A DNA stretch of 64,000 nt from JAAYFT01 sp036562765 (lineage in GTDB: Bacteria > Bacillota > Clostridia > Tissierellales > Tissierellaceae), in contig DATCJO010000025.1 of NCBI GenBank assembly GCA_036562765.1, positions 60,075 to 124,074 of the forward strand, given 5' to 3'. Numbering within the stretch: the first letter of the stretch is position 1; each line of letters opens with the position of its first letter. Shown one piece after another: positions 44,416 to 53,378 of this stretch. The notes beneath the pieces were generated by a model, which was not told the origin of the DNA, ran no database searches, and saw nothing but the letters and a program-made list of their open reading frames with translations. The translations under genes and the position numbers were made by a program.

Positions 44416-45483
44416 ATGGTGAAAAAACCAATATTGTTTATAGTCGTGATTTTGCTTACTTTAAGTTTAATAAGTTGCAGCAAATCAAAGTCATTGAATA
44501 AGGCTTTTACTGCTGAAAAGCAAGAAATAGTTTCAGATTCCATATTAACCATAGCTGATTATTTCCCAGTTAGAGAAAACACTATGAAAGAATATGAAGG
44601 TATAGGGAATGAGTTTGCAGAGAAGAAAACATTTGTAGAATTTTACGAAGATGGAAAAGTACAAATAAAAGAAGAGAATCCTGGTACAACTTTTGTGAGA
44701 GTTTTGGAATATAAAGATGGGGAATTAAGAGAAATATATGCTGAAGGAGAGTTTTACCACATTGAAAACATGCTAAATGCCAATACAAACAGAAATAACA
44801 TATTATTAAAAGAGCCAATTGAGATAGGTAATAGTTGGACAAATGATGATGGTAGCATTAAAGAAATAACTAGCTTAAATGAAAGAGTTGAAACTTCTTC
44901 TGGCACATATGAAGCTTTAGAAGTTACAACTAGATACCAATCAGGGGATATTTTGAAGGAATATTATGCCAAAGACATTGGCCTTGTAGCATCAATTTAT
45001 GAACAAGGTGGAAATGTGGTAAAAACATTATTAAAAGAAATAAAAAATACTCCAAAAGAATTAACCGTGGAAGCATATTATCCTACAAAAAATAAAATAG
45101 GTACAGGATATGTAGACCAAATTATAATGTTTGAAACAAATGATGATGTTAGAGAAATATTAGAAAGTATATTAAAAAATCCTCCAAACGATAAATTAAT
45201 TCCATCAATTTCAAAGGATGTAAAAATAAATGAAATACACCTCAACAGGGAATCCTGGATATTGGAAATAGATTTTTCAAAGGAATTTACTGAAAACTTC
45301 AATGTCGGTTCTGCACAAGAAGCTGAAATGTTGAAATCCCTGGTAAATACATTAGGGAAATTCTATGATGTAGACAAAGTATTTATATCAATAGAAGGTA
45401 AGCCTTATGAATCTGGCCATTTTGCAATTAGAGATGGAGAATTTTTTAAAGTTGACACATCAGATTCTGTAAAAATAGAATAA
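44416..45483 (+). CDS. GerMN-domain lipoprotein
   Basis: The roughly 355-residue protein has a lipoprotein signal (LFIVVILLTLSLISC) and, in its last 150 residues, a GerMN domain (LTVEAYYPTKN, ILESILKNPPNDKLIPSI, WILEIDFSKEF, FYDVDKVFISIEGK). GerMN domains occur in spore germination and related envelope proteins. The middle (about 60-210) may be a second beta-rich domain. The start is ATG 44416 or GTG 44419; the ribosome site AGGAGTGAT is present twice in tandem, and the GTG has better spacing. A terminator separates it from opp, so it is probably expressed independently. Confidence 0.75.
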   Translation: MVKKPILFIVVILLTLSLISCSKSKSLNKAFTAEKQEIVSDSILTIADYFPVRENTMKEYEGIGNEFAEKKTFVEFYEDGKVQIKEENPGTTFVRVLEYKDGELREIYAEGEFYHIENMLNANTNRNNILLKEPIEIGNSWTNDDGSIKEITSLNERVETSSGTYEALEVTTRYQSGDILKEYYAKDIGLVASIYEQGGNVVKTLLKEIKNTPKELTVEAYYPTKNKIGTGYVDQIIMFETNDDVREILESILKNPPNDKLIPSISKDVKINEIHLNRESWILEIDFSKEFTENFNVGSAQEAEMLKSLVNTLGKFYDVDKVFISIEGKPYESGHFAIRDGEFFKVDTSDSVKIE

Positions 45484-45511
45484 TAAAGGTCCTCTTAAGA
45501 GGACCTTTATT
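45482..45511. terminator. Bidirectional terminator
   Basis: Thirteen-bp stem (45482-45494 with 45499-45511) with loop TTAA, A-rich and T-rich on either flank. Confidence 0.9.
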
Positions 45512-45524
45512 CATGATAAATAAT

Positions 45525-45617
45525 TTAGCTTTCTTCTTCCTTTTCTTTGCTTTCATTCCTTGTATTTTCCTTGCCTTCACTCTTTCTATTTTTATTGTTT
45601 TGTTTATTCTTAGCCAC
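45525..45617 (-). CDS. Small hydrophilic protein (30 residues)
   Basis: A GTG start with GGAGGG 9 bases upstream encodes MAKNKQNNKNRKSEGKENTR then NESKEKEEES. It is wholly hydrophilic, basic in the first half and acidic at the end. Similar short Asn/Lys/Glu-rich proteins occur in spore formers, some as minor spore proteins, but I cannot assign a family. The strong ribosome site and clean stop before a terminator support that it is real. Confidence 0.55.
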   Translation of the reverse strand: MAKNKQNNKNRKSEGKENTRNESKEKEEES

Positions 45618-45721
45618 TCTTTTTCCCTCCTTTAACAATAAGTTGTTCACTTATAGTATTGCAAAATATAAAAAAATTAAACCTAAATGAGGGAAAAAGA
45701 TAATCTAGGATATATTAGAAT

Positions 45722-47581
45722 TTAACAATTTATCAGTTCATCAATAAATCTCGATGGCTTAACCTCCATATCTCCAACAGACTTTACAGTTATTAGAGAT
45801 AAATGATATCTGGCTCTTGTCATGCCAACATAGAAAAGCCTTCTTTCTTCTTCAAATTGCTCAAATTTTCCCTTTTCCATATTTTCTATGCTTGTTATAG
45901 TTGGGAAATCGCCATCTATCAAGTCTATCATATATACACTGTCAAATTCTAATCCCTTTGCAGAATGGACTGTGGATAATGTTAAGGCACCTGCGTTTCT
46001 GTTTGAGCCATTACATAAGTACTGAAGGTAATTTAACCTATTTAAGAAATCATCAAAGTTTTCGTAATTTGATGCTATTAATTTTAAGAAATACAGCATT
46101 GTTTTTAATGTATCATAAGTATATCCAAGCTTCATACAGTTTTCCTTAAGATACTTTTCATATTCAAGGTTATATTCTATATATTCAATTGCATTGGATG
46201 GCCTCATTTTAGACAGCTTTGCAAAGTCTAATTTTAATTCCTTTAGGGTAGTTTTATAGAAATTAGAAAGACCTGGATAGCTCATTATTCTATCAAAAAC
46301 AGGTATATTGTAGTTTTGCATTTTTGAATAGCTTATGTGCTTTTTCGATATATACCCTTTTTTCTTATAATAGATGTTTTCATACAGTTCTATATTTGAT
46401 GTATCCTTTGAAAATTTAATAAAATTTATAATGTCATCTATTAACCAGTGGTTAAAAAATCTGATTTTTATATCCCTCAAATAAAATGGGATTTTATTTC
46501 TATCAAGTACTTCAATAAGTCCTATAGATGAAAGGTTATTTCTGTACAATATACATGTTTTAGATAAATCCTTTCCCTTTAAATCCCTTATTAAGAATTC
46601 GTATTGTTCTTCAACTGAATTTACTTTTATAATGTTAATAGGTTCTATATAATCATTGTCAGTGATTATAGTCTTGTTGTATCTTAGGGTGTTTCTTTTA
46701 ATGAATTTATTGCAAACGGAGACGATATTTTTTGATGATCTATAATTCTTTTCCATGAAAAATATTTTTCCATCAGGATAAGTTTTCCTAAAATTAAGCA
46801 ACCCAGCAGGATATGCTCCTCTAAAGCTGTAGATTGATTGGTCATCATCTGCTACAATGAATAAGTTATTTTTTGGTTTTGCTAACAGCTTTATTATTTC
46901 CATTTGAACTTTAGATGTGTCTTGACCTTCGTCTAGCTGTATAAATTCGTACTTATTTCGATATTTTTTTAAAATTTCCTTATTATTTATTAAAATCTGA
47001 TAGGAAAGGGTTAACATATCGTCAAAATCAATTAAATTATTTTCTTTCTTATATTTTTCATAAGTGTAGAAAATATGTTCAAAATTTTCAATATCTGGTT
47101 TATAGGAATTTAAATATTCTTCTATTGTCAGCATAAGATTTTTTATATAGCCTATAGAATTCAACAGCGCTTCCAGCTTTTCTTCTGAAATATATTTTCC
47201 ATTTATATCGCTATATATTTTTTTTAGCAGGTTATATTTGTTTAGCTCATCATTTTCATCTTCAATTAGTCTATATTTAATTTTATTTAACAGAGCAAAC
47301 TCTCTAATTAATGTATAACAAAAACTATGGATTGTCGAAAAATGTATTGATTTATAAGGGATATCGGGGAAAGTATTATAAAATCTTTCCTTCATGTCCC
47401 TGGCAGATGCTCTGCTAAAAGTAATAGATAATATTTTATCTGGGCTTATTTTGTGATTTTTTATTAAATTAGCAACTCTATGTATAAGGACAGTTGTTTT
47501 TCCAGCCCCAGGTACAGCTAAAACAAGGGCGGGCCCATATACATGTTCAACTGCTTTTCTTTGCTCCAAGCTGAGATTCAT
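45722..47581 (-). CDS. Compact UvrD/PcrA-like superfamily 1 helicase
   Basis: The 619-residue protein has all core motifs: I (AVPGAGKTTVLIHR), II (QLDEGQDTSKVQ, DEGQ rather than DEAQ), III (VADDDQSIYSFRGA), V (TVHSAKGLEFDSVYMIDL) and VI (EEERRLFYVGMTRARYHL). It is about 100 residues shorter than PcrA, in the family of short UvrD-like 3'-5' DNA helicases. No nuclease domain is visible. It stands alone, so its role (repair, or displacement of proteins from DNA) is inferred. Confidence 0.9.
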   Translation of the reverse strand: MNLSLEQRKAVEHVYGPALVLAVPGAGKTTVLIHRVANLIKNHKISPDKILSITFSRASARDMKERFYNTFPDIPYKSIHFSTIHSFCYTLIREFALLNKIKYRLIEDENDELNKYNLLKKIYSDINGKYISEEKLEALLNSIGYIKNLMLTIEEYLNSYKPDIENFEHIFYTYEKYKKENNLIDFDDMLTLSYQILINNKEILKKYRNKYEFIQLDEGQDTSKVQMEIIKLLAKPKNNLFIVADDDQSIYSFRGAYPAGLLNFRKTYPDGKIFFMEKNYRSSKNIVSVCNKFIKRNTLRYNKTIITDNDYIEPINIIKVNSVEEQYEFLIRDLKGKDLSKTCILYRNNLSSIGLIEVLDRNKIPFYLRDIKIRFFNHWLIDDIINFIKFSKDTSNIELYENIYYKKKGYISKKHISYSKMQNYNIPVFDRIMSYPGLSNFYKTTLKELKLDFAKLSKMRPSNAIEYIEYNLEYEKYLKENCMKLGYTYDTLKTMLYFLKLIASNYENFDDFLNRLNYLQYLCNGSNRNAGALTLSTVHSAKGLEFDSVYMIDLIDGDFPTITSIENMEKGKFEQFEEERRLFYVGMTRARYHLSLITVKSVGDMEVKPSRFIDELINC

Positions 47582-47727
47582 ATTCGCACCTACCTTAAAA
47601 AATGTCTATTATATTCTAACATAAAAAATAATTTTATAGTATAATTAATAAGTCGATAATTAGTCGAATTGTTGGGTAATAATATTTTAAACACAGGGAG
47701 AAGATTGTAAAACTTTGAGGTGAATGC

Positions 47728-48288
47728 ATGAAAAAAGCACTAAAGAAATTTGATGAGTTTTTGATTGAATTAATAAATATTAAAATGAGCCACAGATATT
47801 TAGATGCATTGATGTACAGGGTGACCAATTTAGGTGGAGCGTTGTTTTCAACTTTACTAGTAATCTCCTTGATATTAATAGGAAGTACAAATACGAAGAT
47901 TGTGGGAATAGAATCTTTAGTGTCGCTCTGCATTAGCCAAGCTGTAGTCCATACATTGAAGAAAATACTTGGAAGAGAAAGGCCATATAATATTATAGAG
48001 CATTTAAATACTTTTGGAATAAACTTAAAGGACTATTCCTTTCCTTCAGGCCATACAGCTGCCAGTTTTTCAATTGCTACAACAATAGCTTTAAATATGC
48101 CAAAATTAACTATACTAGTGTTTACTATTGCTATTATTGTAGGCATATCTAGAATTTATCTAGCAGTCCATTATCCAACAGATGTGGCAGCTGGAATTAT
48201 AATAGGCACTATTTTAGCCATAATAGTCCATTATCAATTAATGGAGTTTGTATATAAATTAGGAGAATTTATTGGTATTGAGTTATAA
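47728..48288 (+). CDS. PAP2-family membrane phosphatase
   Basis: The 186-residue protein has four or five membrane segments and the three PAP2 motifs: KKILGRERPYN, FPSGHTAASF and SRIYLAVHYPTDVAAG. Members dephosphorylate phosphatidic acid, undecaprenyl diphosphate or similar lipids. The substrate here is unknown. TTGAGGTGA precedes the ATG. Confidence 0.92.
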   Translation: MKKALKKFDEFLIELINIKMSHRYLDALMYRVTNLGGALFSTLLVISLILIGSTNTKIVGIESLVSLCISQAVVHTLKKILGRERPYNIIEHLNTFGINLKDYSFPSGHTAASFSIATTIALNMPKLTILVFTIAIIVGISRIYLAVHYPTDVAAGIIIGTILAIIVHYQLMEFVYKLGEFIGIEL

Positions 48289-48328
48289 ATCAATACCTTA
48301 AATTTAATAAATGAGGGGGATTACCAAA

Positions 48329-49135
48329 ATGTTAATGACAAATTTTTTGAGCAGTAGAAAATCCATTAGGGAGTACAAGAAGAAAAGCGTAAATCCTGAA
48401 CTTCTTGAAGATATTCAGAAGTATTTAAATTTACTGGAGAAAGAAGCAGGTAATATAGAATTTAGGCTTTATGAAAATGGCAGTAGGATTTATAATGGGT
48501 TAAAGGGCATAGGCGGTTATTCTGGTGTAATGATTGAAAGCCCACATTATATAGGACTTAATTTAAAGAATAAGGAAGACAGCACTTTAATCTTTGGAGC
48601 ATATTATATGGAAAAGCTGATAACTAAATTGCATTCCATGGGATTAGGAACATGCTGGATAAGCATAGAAAATGTAGATAGAAAATTAAAAGAAGAACTA
48701 TTTGGCGATATTTCAGGAGAGATAAACTACCTTTTAGCTTTTGGGTATCCAAAGCCAAGGAACCCATTTATCAATGAGCCATTTAGCCATAGAATTGGAG
48801 TCGATGAACTGGTTTTTAACAATAAAATTGGGGAACCAATTTCAGATAAAGAATTGGAAAACAGGGGATTAGACGATTTATTCTATTATGTAAGGTTTGC
48901 ACCATCCATGCTCAATAAGCAACCATGGAGGTTTATACTAAAGGAAGATAAAGTAATATTGTTAATAAAATATAAGGATGGAGAAGTACCTAATCTTATA
49001 GATGCAGGTATTATAATGTACTACTTCGAAGAATTAAGTAAGACCATAGGGTTAAGCAATAAATGGACATTAATCGAAGGAGAAGAAAAAGTAGGAGATG
49101 AAAATTACAAGTATATAGGAGAATTCAAGCTATAA
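48329..49135 (+). CDS. Nitroreductase-like protein (TM1586-type)
   Basis: The 268-residue protein starts with a nitroreductase motif, SSRKSIREYKKKSVNP. It has two half-domains: a first with LGTCWISIENVDRKLKEELF and AFGYPKPRNPF, and a second, RFAPSMLNKQPWRFIL. This pattern fits the putative TM nitroreductase family, which binds FMN as one chain rather than a dimer. Substrate is unknown. I take the ATG of MLMTNF, with GAGGGGG 9 bases upstream; an earlier in-frame ATG would lie ahead of that site. A terminator follows. Confidence 0.8.
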   Translation: MLMTNFLSSRKSIREYKKKSVNPELLEDIQKYLNLLEKEAGNIEFRLYENGSRIYNGLKGIGGYSGVMIESPHYIGLNLKNKEDSTLIFGAYYMEKLITKLHSMGLGTCWISIENVDRKLKEELFGDISGEINYLLAFGYPKPRNPFINEPFSHRIGVDELVFNNKIGEPISDKELENRGLDDLFYYVRFAPSMLNKQPWRFILKEDKVILLIKYKDGEVPNLIDAGIIMYYFEELSKTIGLSNKWTLIEGEEKVGDENYKYIGEFKL

Positions 49136-49140
49136 AAAGA

Positions 49141-49167
49141 GGGGTGCCAATGTGCACCCCATTTTTA
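49141..49167. terminator. Terminator between the nitroreductase and hsp20
   Basis: Stem GGGGTGC (49141-49147) with GCACCCC (49154-49160), loop CAATGT, and ATTTTTATT after it; it serves the convergent genes. Confidence 0.85.
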
Positions 49168-49177
49168 TTCGAAACTC

Positions 49178-49612
49178 CTATTCGATTTCAATTGTTTTTC
49201 CTCTAATTCTCTTTGATTCTACTTTTGGTAGTGATACATATAGAATTCCGTTGTTGAATTTTGCCTTAACATTATTGAAATCTACATCGTCAAAGTAGAA
49301 GCTTCTTGACATGGAGCCATATCTTCTTTCACGTACTAGATAATTTTCATCTTTTCTTTCGATTCTTTCATCTCTTTTAACTGCTATTGTAAGAGTGTCA
49401 TCATCAGCTTTCAATATGATTTCATCTTTGTCTACTCCAGGTAGTTCTGCTTCTAGTACATATTTATCTTCTTCTTCCTTGATGTTTACTCTAATGCCAC
49501 CATGAGGGAAGGAGAAGAAGTCATCAAGCCAGAAATCGCCAAATTGAGCTTCCAACATTCTATCAATATTATCTAATATTCTTCTTCTATATGGTCTTAT
49601 GCTAAACATCAT
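49178..49612 (-). CDS. Hsp20 small heat-shock protein
   Basis: The 144-residue protein has an alpha-crystallin domain: VNIKEEEDKYVLEAELPGV, the conserved ISLPKV-like block here as GILYVSLPKVE, and a C-terminal GKTIEIE with an IxI/V-type tail. It holds unfolded proteins until other chaperones act. The start has TAGGAGG 6-8 bases upstream. A CtsR operator covers the first transcribed bases (49637-49653). Confidence 0.95.
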   Translation of the reverse strand: MMFSIRPYRRRILDNIDRMLEAQFGDFWLDDFFSFPHGGIRVNIKEEEDKYVLEAELPGVDKDEIILKADDDTLTIAVKRDERIERKDENYLVRERRYGSMSRSFYFDDVDFNNVKAKFNNGILYVSLPKVESKRIRGKTIEIE

Positions 49613-49636
49613 ATCAACCTCCTAGTTAATATTGAC

Positions 49637-49668
49637 TTTGACTTTCTTTGACTTTCATTTATATTGTA
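49637..49668 (-). promoter_or_regulatory. hsp20 promoter with a CtsR operator
   Basis: On the minus strand the heptads AGTCAAA-GAA-AGTCAAA (49653-49637) match the CtsR consensus RGTCAAANANRGTCAAA exactly. A third half-site, AGTCAA, continues downstream to 49632. A -10 TACAAT at 49668-49663 places the transcript start near 49656, so the operator covers the first transcribed bases. Repression by CtsR and release on heat are established for such sites. No ctsR gene is in this window. Confidence 0.85.
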
Positions 49669-49912
49669 CCCTGCAAATGAAAATTTAAACATTCCAATTA
49701 ATGTTTATTATAAATTTTATTTTGGGATTGATTAATTAATTGAAGTAATTATAAGGCTTTCTCAGGACTTTAGATTTTAAAATGATTCCACTAAACATTG
49801 TATTATTCTCTCTAAAAATTAAAAAATATTTTTTATAATGTAAAACTTTTTATGGTTTTTTTACGAATATATCTATGGACAAGGAATTAAATGAAAGAAT
49901 TGATGGTGAAAT

Positions 49913-50458
49913 ATGGATAGGGATAAAAAACTAATAAGAAAAATAGTAAAAAAATCAGATAAAGATGCTGCAAATGAACTTATATCTAAATATTACAAGG
50001 AAGTATATACATATGTTTACAGGCAGATTTTAGATAAAGAATTATCTATGGATTTAACACAGGAAATCTTTATCAATGTATTGAAATCGCTAAATAACTA
50101 TGATGAAAGAAAGGCTTCTTTCAGAACTTGGCTATATAAAATAGCTACATATCGATTAGTAGATTATTATCGTTCTAAAAGTTATAAAGATAATAACATG
50201 CTGCTTTCCATAGATAATGTTGATATATTTGATAATAAGGATATTGAGGTTTCCTTTGAAAGAAAAGAAGATATAGAAAGGATTATCCATGTATTGAATA
50301 ATTTAGATATTTCATTGCAGGAGATTTTTAGATTAAAAATTTTTGCAGATTACACATTTTTAGAAATTTCAGAAACCCTAAATATTCCAGAATCTACCGT
50401 TAAGACAAGATACTATTCTGTAATTAGGAAAATAAGGAAGGAATTTGAGGAGGGATAA
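49913..50458 (+). CDS. ECF-type RNA polymerase sigma factor
   Basis: The 181-residue protein has region 2 (YKEVYTYVYRQILDKELSMDLTQ, FRTWLYKIATYRLVDYYR) and region 4 (LQEIFRLKIFADYTFLEISETLNIPESTVKTRY) and no region 1 or 3. It directs a stress regulon, probably including its own operon. Region 49669-49912 upstream is AT-rich; GTAAAAC (49840-49846) and CGAA (49864-49867), 17 bases apart, resemble an ECF promoter but weakly. The next gene begins 2 bases after the stop. Confidence 0.9.
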   Translation: MDRDKKLIRKIVKKSDKDAANELISKYYKEVYTYVYRQILDKELSMDLTQEIFINVLKSLNNYDERKASFRTWLYKIATYRLVDYYRSKSYKDNNMLLSIDNVDIFDNKDIEVSFERKEDIERIIHVLNNLDISLQEIFRLKIFADYTFLEISETLNIPESTVKTRYYSVIRKIRKEFEEG

Positions 50459-50459
50459 T

Positions 50460-51206
50460 GTGAAAATTGAAATGCCTAAAGAAGAAGAAATAAGGCATGA
50501 AATAGATAATATAATTGCAAAGTCTATTAAAGAAAAGGAATCTTTTTATTCCTATTTAAAAAACATGTATAAACAAATAGGATTTAAATATTTATTTCAT
50601 GATGGTATGGAAATTGTTTTTACAATTTTATTAGTGTTTATTATTTTAATTTCAGCTATTAGAAGTAGCAGCATAAGATATATGGAAAATGCTGGATTAA
50701 TATATGTTTATCTGTTTACTGCATCACCAATACTGTATTTAGCAATGTCCATTTACAGTTTCATCCATGTAAAGCAGAATAAAACCTATGAAATTGAAAT
50801 GACATGTAAATACGATTTATATCAGATAGCAGCTTTCAGAATGCTTATGTTCAGCATTATTTGTATTGTATTCAACTTTTTATTTATATTCATGGTTAAT
50901 TATTTTTATAAGAATTTGAATTTCATAAAGGCCTTTATGATTTCTATAACATCTTTATTTTTATTTTCTTCAATTTTTCTATATACAATAATGAAGCTAA
51001 AAAATAAATTAGCAAAGTATACTGTTATATTTGGGTGGATTGGCTTTAATACAGCATTATGTATGTTTAAAGTAAATTATTACATTGATTTATTAAATAA
51101 TATTTCAACATATACTTGGACTATAGTAGCTTTAGGTTCTATATTTATATACTTAAAGAATTTAAAGGAATTTACTTTATTAAGATGTAGGAAAGGGATG
51201 ATTTAG
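50460..51206 (+). CDS. Six-span membrane protein next to the ECF sigma gene, possible anti-sigma factor
   Basis: About 248 residues: a charged N-terminal stretch of about 50 residues, then six predicted membrane helices. The start is GTG 50460 with GAGGAGGG 4-6 bases upstream. Position after the sigma gene and the cytoplasmic head suggest an anti-sigma factor, but the zinc-binding HxxxCxxC motif of ZAS proteins is absent. A transporter component is the alternative. No family recognised. Confidence 0.6.
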   Translation: MKIEMPKEEEIRHEIDNIIAKSIKEKESFYSYLKNMYKQIGFKYLFHDGMEIVFTILLVFIILISAIRSSSIRYMENAGLIYVYLFTASPILYLAMSIYSFIHVKQNKTYEIEMTCKYDLYQIAAFRMLMFSIICIVFNFLFIFMVNYFYKNLNFIKAFMISITSLFLFSSIFLYTIMKLKNKLAKYTVIFGWIGFNTALCMFKVNYYIDLLNNISTYTWTIVALGSIFIYLKNLKEFTLLRCRKGMI

Positions 51207-52082
51207 ATGTTGATAGTAAAGAATGTTAGTAAGAGTTATGGGAAATTTTCAGTACTTGAAGACATAAATATTGAATTTTCCAATGGAATATATGGCTTAT
51301 TGGCACCAAACGGAACAGGTAAAACTACTTTAATAAAAATGCTTAGTACTTTACTTTTTCCAGATGACGGAGAAATACTCTATAATGGTGCAGATATTTT
51401 TCATATGGGGGACAGCTATAGGGAAATACTTGGGTATCTTCCCCAAGAATTTGGCTACTATAAAAATTATAACCCTAGACAGTATCTCTCATATCTTTCT
51501 GCATTAAAGGGAATAGAGAGGGATGTTGCAAAAAAGAAAATAGATGAGTTATTAGAATTAGTGGGACTTATAAGTGTGGCTGATAAGAAAATGAAGAAGT
51601 TTTCTGGTGGAATGATTCAGAGGGTTGGAATAGCACAAGCTTTACTTAATGATCCTAAAATATTAATACTGGATGAACCTACTGCTGGATTAGATCCTAA
51701 GGAAAGAATAAGATTTAGGAATTTATTATCACAGTTATCCAGAGATAGAATTGTTATTCTTTCCACCCATATTGTATCTGATGTGGAGTCAATAGCTAAT
51801 GAGATTATAATGATAAAAGATAAAAAGGTATTGTATAAGGATAGCATAGAAAATATATGTAAAACCCTTGAAGGCATGGTTTATGAAATAAAAGTTGACT
51901 TTGATAAGGTTAATGATTTTAGGAATAAGTTTTTCTCTTTAACAGAAAAACAAGAAGGAAACAAAATGAAAATCAGATTTATATCTGAAAGAAAATTAGA
52001 TGATACTTGGGATTCTATAAGTCCCAGTATAGAAGATGTCTTTATGTATGTATATAAAGATGAAGTAATAGAGGAAGGGTAA
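51207..52082 (+). CDS. ABC-2 type exporter ATP-binding protein
   Basis: The 291-residue ATPase has Walker A LAPNGTGKTTLIKM, signature FSGGMIQRVGIAQA and Walker B ILILDEPTAGLDP. Its sequence is of the NatA/drug-exporter type. It starts at the base after the previous stop and feeds the two permeases that follow. The substrate is unknown; antibiotics, bacteriocins or lipids are plausible for an ECF-regulated module. Confidence 0.93.
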   Translation: MLIVKNVSKSYGKFSVLEDINIEFSNGIYGLLAPNGTGKTTLIKMLSTLLFPDDGEILYNGADIFHMGDSYREILGYLPQEFGYYKNYNPRQYLSYLSALKGIERDVAKKKIDELLELVGLISVADKKMKKFSGGMIQRVGIAQALLNDPKILILDEPTAGLDPKERIRFRNLLSQLSRDRIVILSTHIVSDVESIANEIIMIKDKKVLYKDSIENICKTLEGMVYEIKVDFDKVNDFRNKFFSLTEKQEGNKMKIRFISERKLDDTWDSISPSIEDVFMYVYKDEVIEEG

Positions 52083-52084
52083 GA

Positions 52085-53365
52085 ATGAATATAAAAATAA
52101 ACGAATTAAAAAAAGTTTTAAATTCTCCTATCATAACTTGGCTTTTAGTTTTGTTTATTGTTTTCAATGCTTTTGTAATATACCAAAATTCATATTTTAA
52201 AGATGAGCTGAAGGTGTTAAATAAGCTGGTAGATAGATTTGGCTATAAAATAGATGATGAAATGTTAGGCAAATTTAAGGAATATTATGATGAACAGCTT
52301 TATAGGTTAAATGAAATTACAAATAAGAAACTTTCCAAAAACTTTAAAAACATGCAGGAATTTTACAATGATCATAAATATGGCCTAAAAGAAATTTATA
52401 CACAAGCTGAGATTGACTTAATAGTAGAATTGGGGATTATAGAAACATACTATAATGAAATATTAGGAATCGATGAAATTTATTCAAAAATTAATATTAT
52501 GGATATAGCAGAAAGAGAAATTATGAAATACAGCCTTGGAGGGAAAGCTGCTGCTACAGTAAGAAAGCAGTATAAAGCTTTTAGTGAAAGGTTTAAACAA
52601 TTAATAGAAAATAAGGAGCATAAAAATTTATTTTTTATGGGACAAGTATATAGAATGCATTCTTTATTATTTAGAAAGTTATTTAGGATTATTATATTTG
52701 AAATAATCATACTAGTGGTTCTTACTACAGCCTATTTGGTAAACTATGAGTTTGACAGTAATACTGAATTATTAACTTATACATCTAAAAGGGGAAGAAA
52801 TTTAATTATTGATAAACTTTGGGCCTCTGTGTTTTCAAGTTTAGTTATAACAACAATTATTTTGTCAATAACATTAAGTTTATATTTTAAAGTATTTGAT
52901 TATTCTAGGCTTTGGAATGTTCCCATAAGTAGTTATTTCAACAGCGAATATGTAGATATTAGCAGTGGAATTAGTTTACTATATTTTGCTTGGTGGAATA
53001 TGTCGTTTATAAAATATTTGATTTTTAGCATTGGGTTAATTTACTTAATTACCTTAATTTTTAATGGTATTGCATTTGTTTTGGCAATCCATGTAAAAAA
53101 CACTTACTTTTCATTCTTTATATTTGCCATAATATTTGGTTTGTTCTTGATTGTTCCCAATTTTTTGCCTAGAAATAGTAATCTTATTTTTATGGGAGCT
53201 TTCACACCATTTTTCTTAATTTTAAATCCCCATGTATGGTTTATGGAAAGTGGTGCGTTCACAACTTTTAAATATTATGAATTGATTACTGTTAGTATTT
53301 GGTTCCTAATCTTATTAGTTCTTGGAATGTTATCAATTAAAAAATTTAAAAGACAGGATATTTAG
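52085..53365 (+). CDS. ABC-2 type exporter permease, first subunit
   Basis: The 426-residue protein has one N-terminal membrane helix (about 15-31), then about 170 mostly charged residues predicted outside, then five more helices after about residue 205. GAAGGG precedes the ATG. This topology fits exporters for peptides or bacteriocins. The paralogous second subunit follows. Confidence 0.85.
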   Translation: MNIKINELKKVLNSPIITWLLVLFIVFNAFVIYQNSYFKDELKVLNKLVDRFGYKIDDEMLGKFKEYYDEQLYRLNEITNKKLSKNFKNMQEFYNDHKYGLKEIYTQAEIDLIVELGIIETYYNEILGIDEIYSKINIMDIAEREIMKYSLGGKAAATVRKQYKAFSERFKQLIENKEHKNLFFMGQVYRMHSLLFRKLFRIIIFEIIILVVLTTAYLVNYEFDSNTELLTYTSKRGRNLIIDKLWASVFSSLVITTIILSITLSLYFKVFDYSRLWNVPISSYFNSEYVDISSGISLLYFAWWNMSFIKYLIFSIGLIYLITLIFNGIAFVLAIHVKNTYFSFFIFAIIFGLFLIVPNFLPRNSNLIFMGAFTPFFLILNPHVWFMESGAFTTFKYYELITVSIWFLILLVLGMLSIKKFKRQDI

Positions 53366-53378
53366 GAAGGTGAATTAA

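Noticed and set aside
49833..49867. Autoregulatory ECF promoter of the sigma gene
   Set aside because: GTAAAAC and CGAA have plausible spacing, but the match is too weak in such AT-rich DNA to call as a feature.
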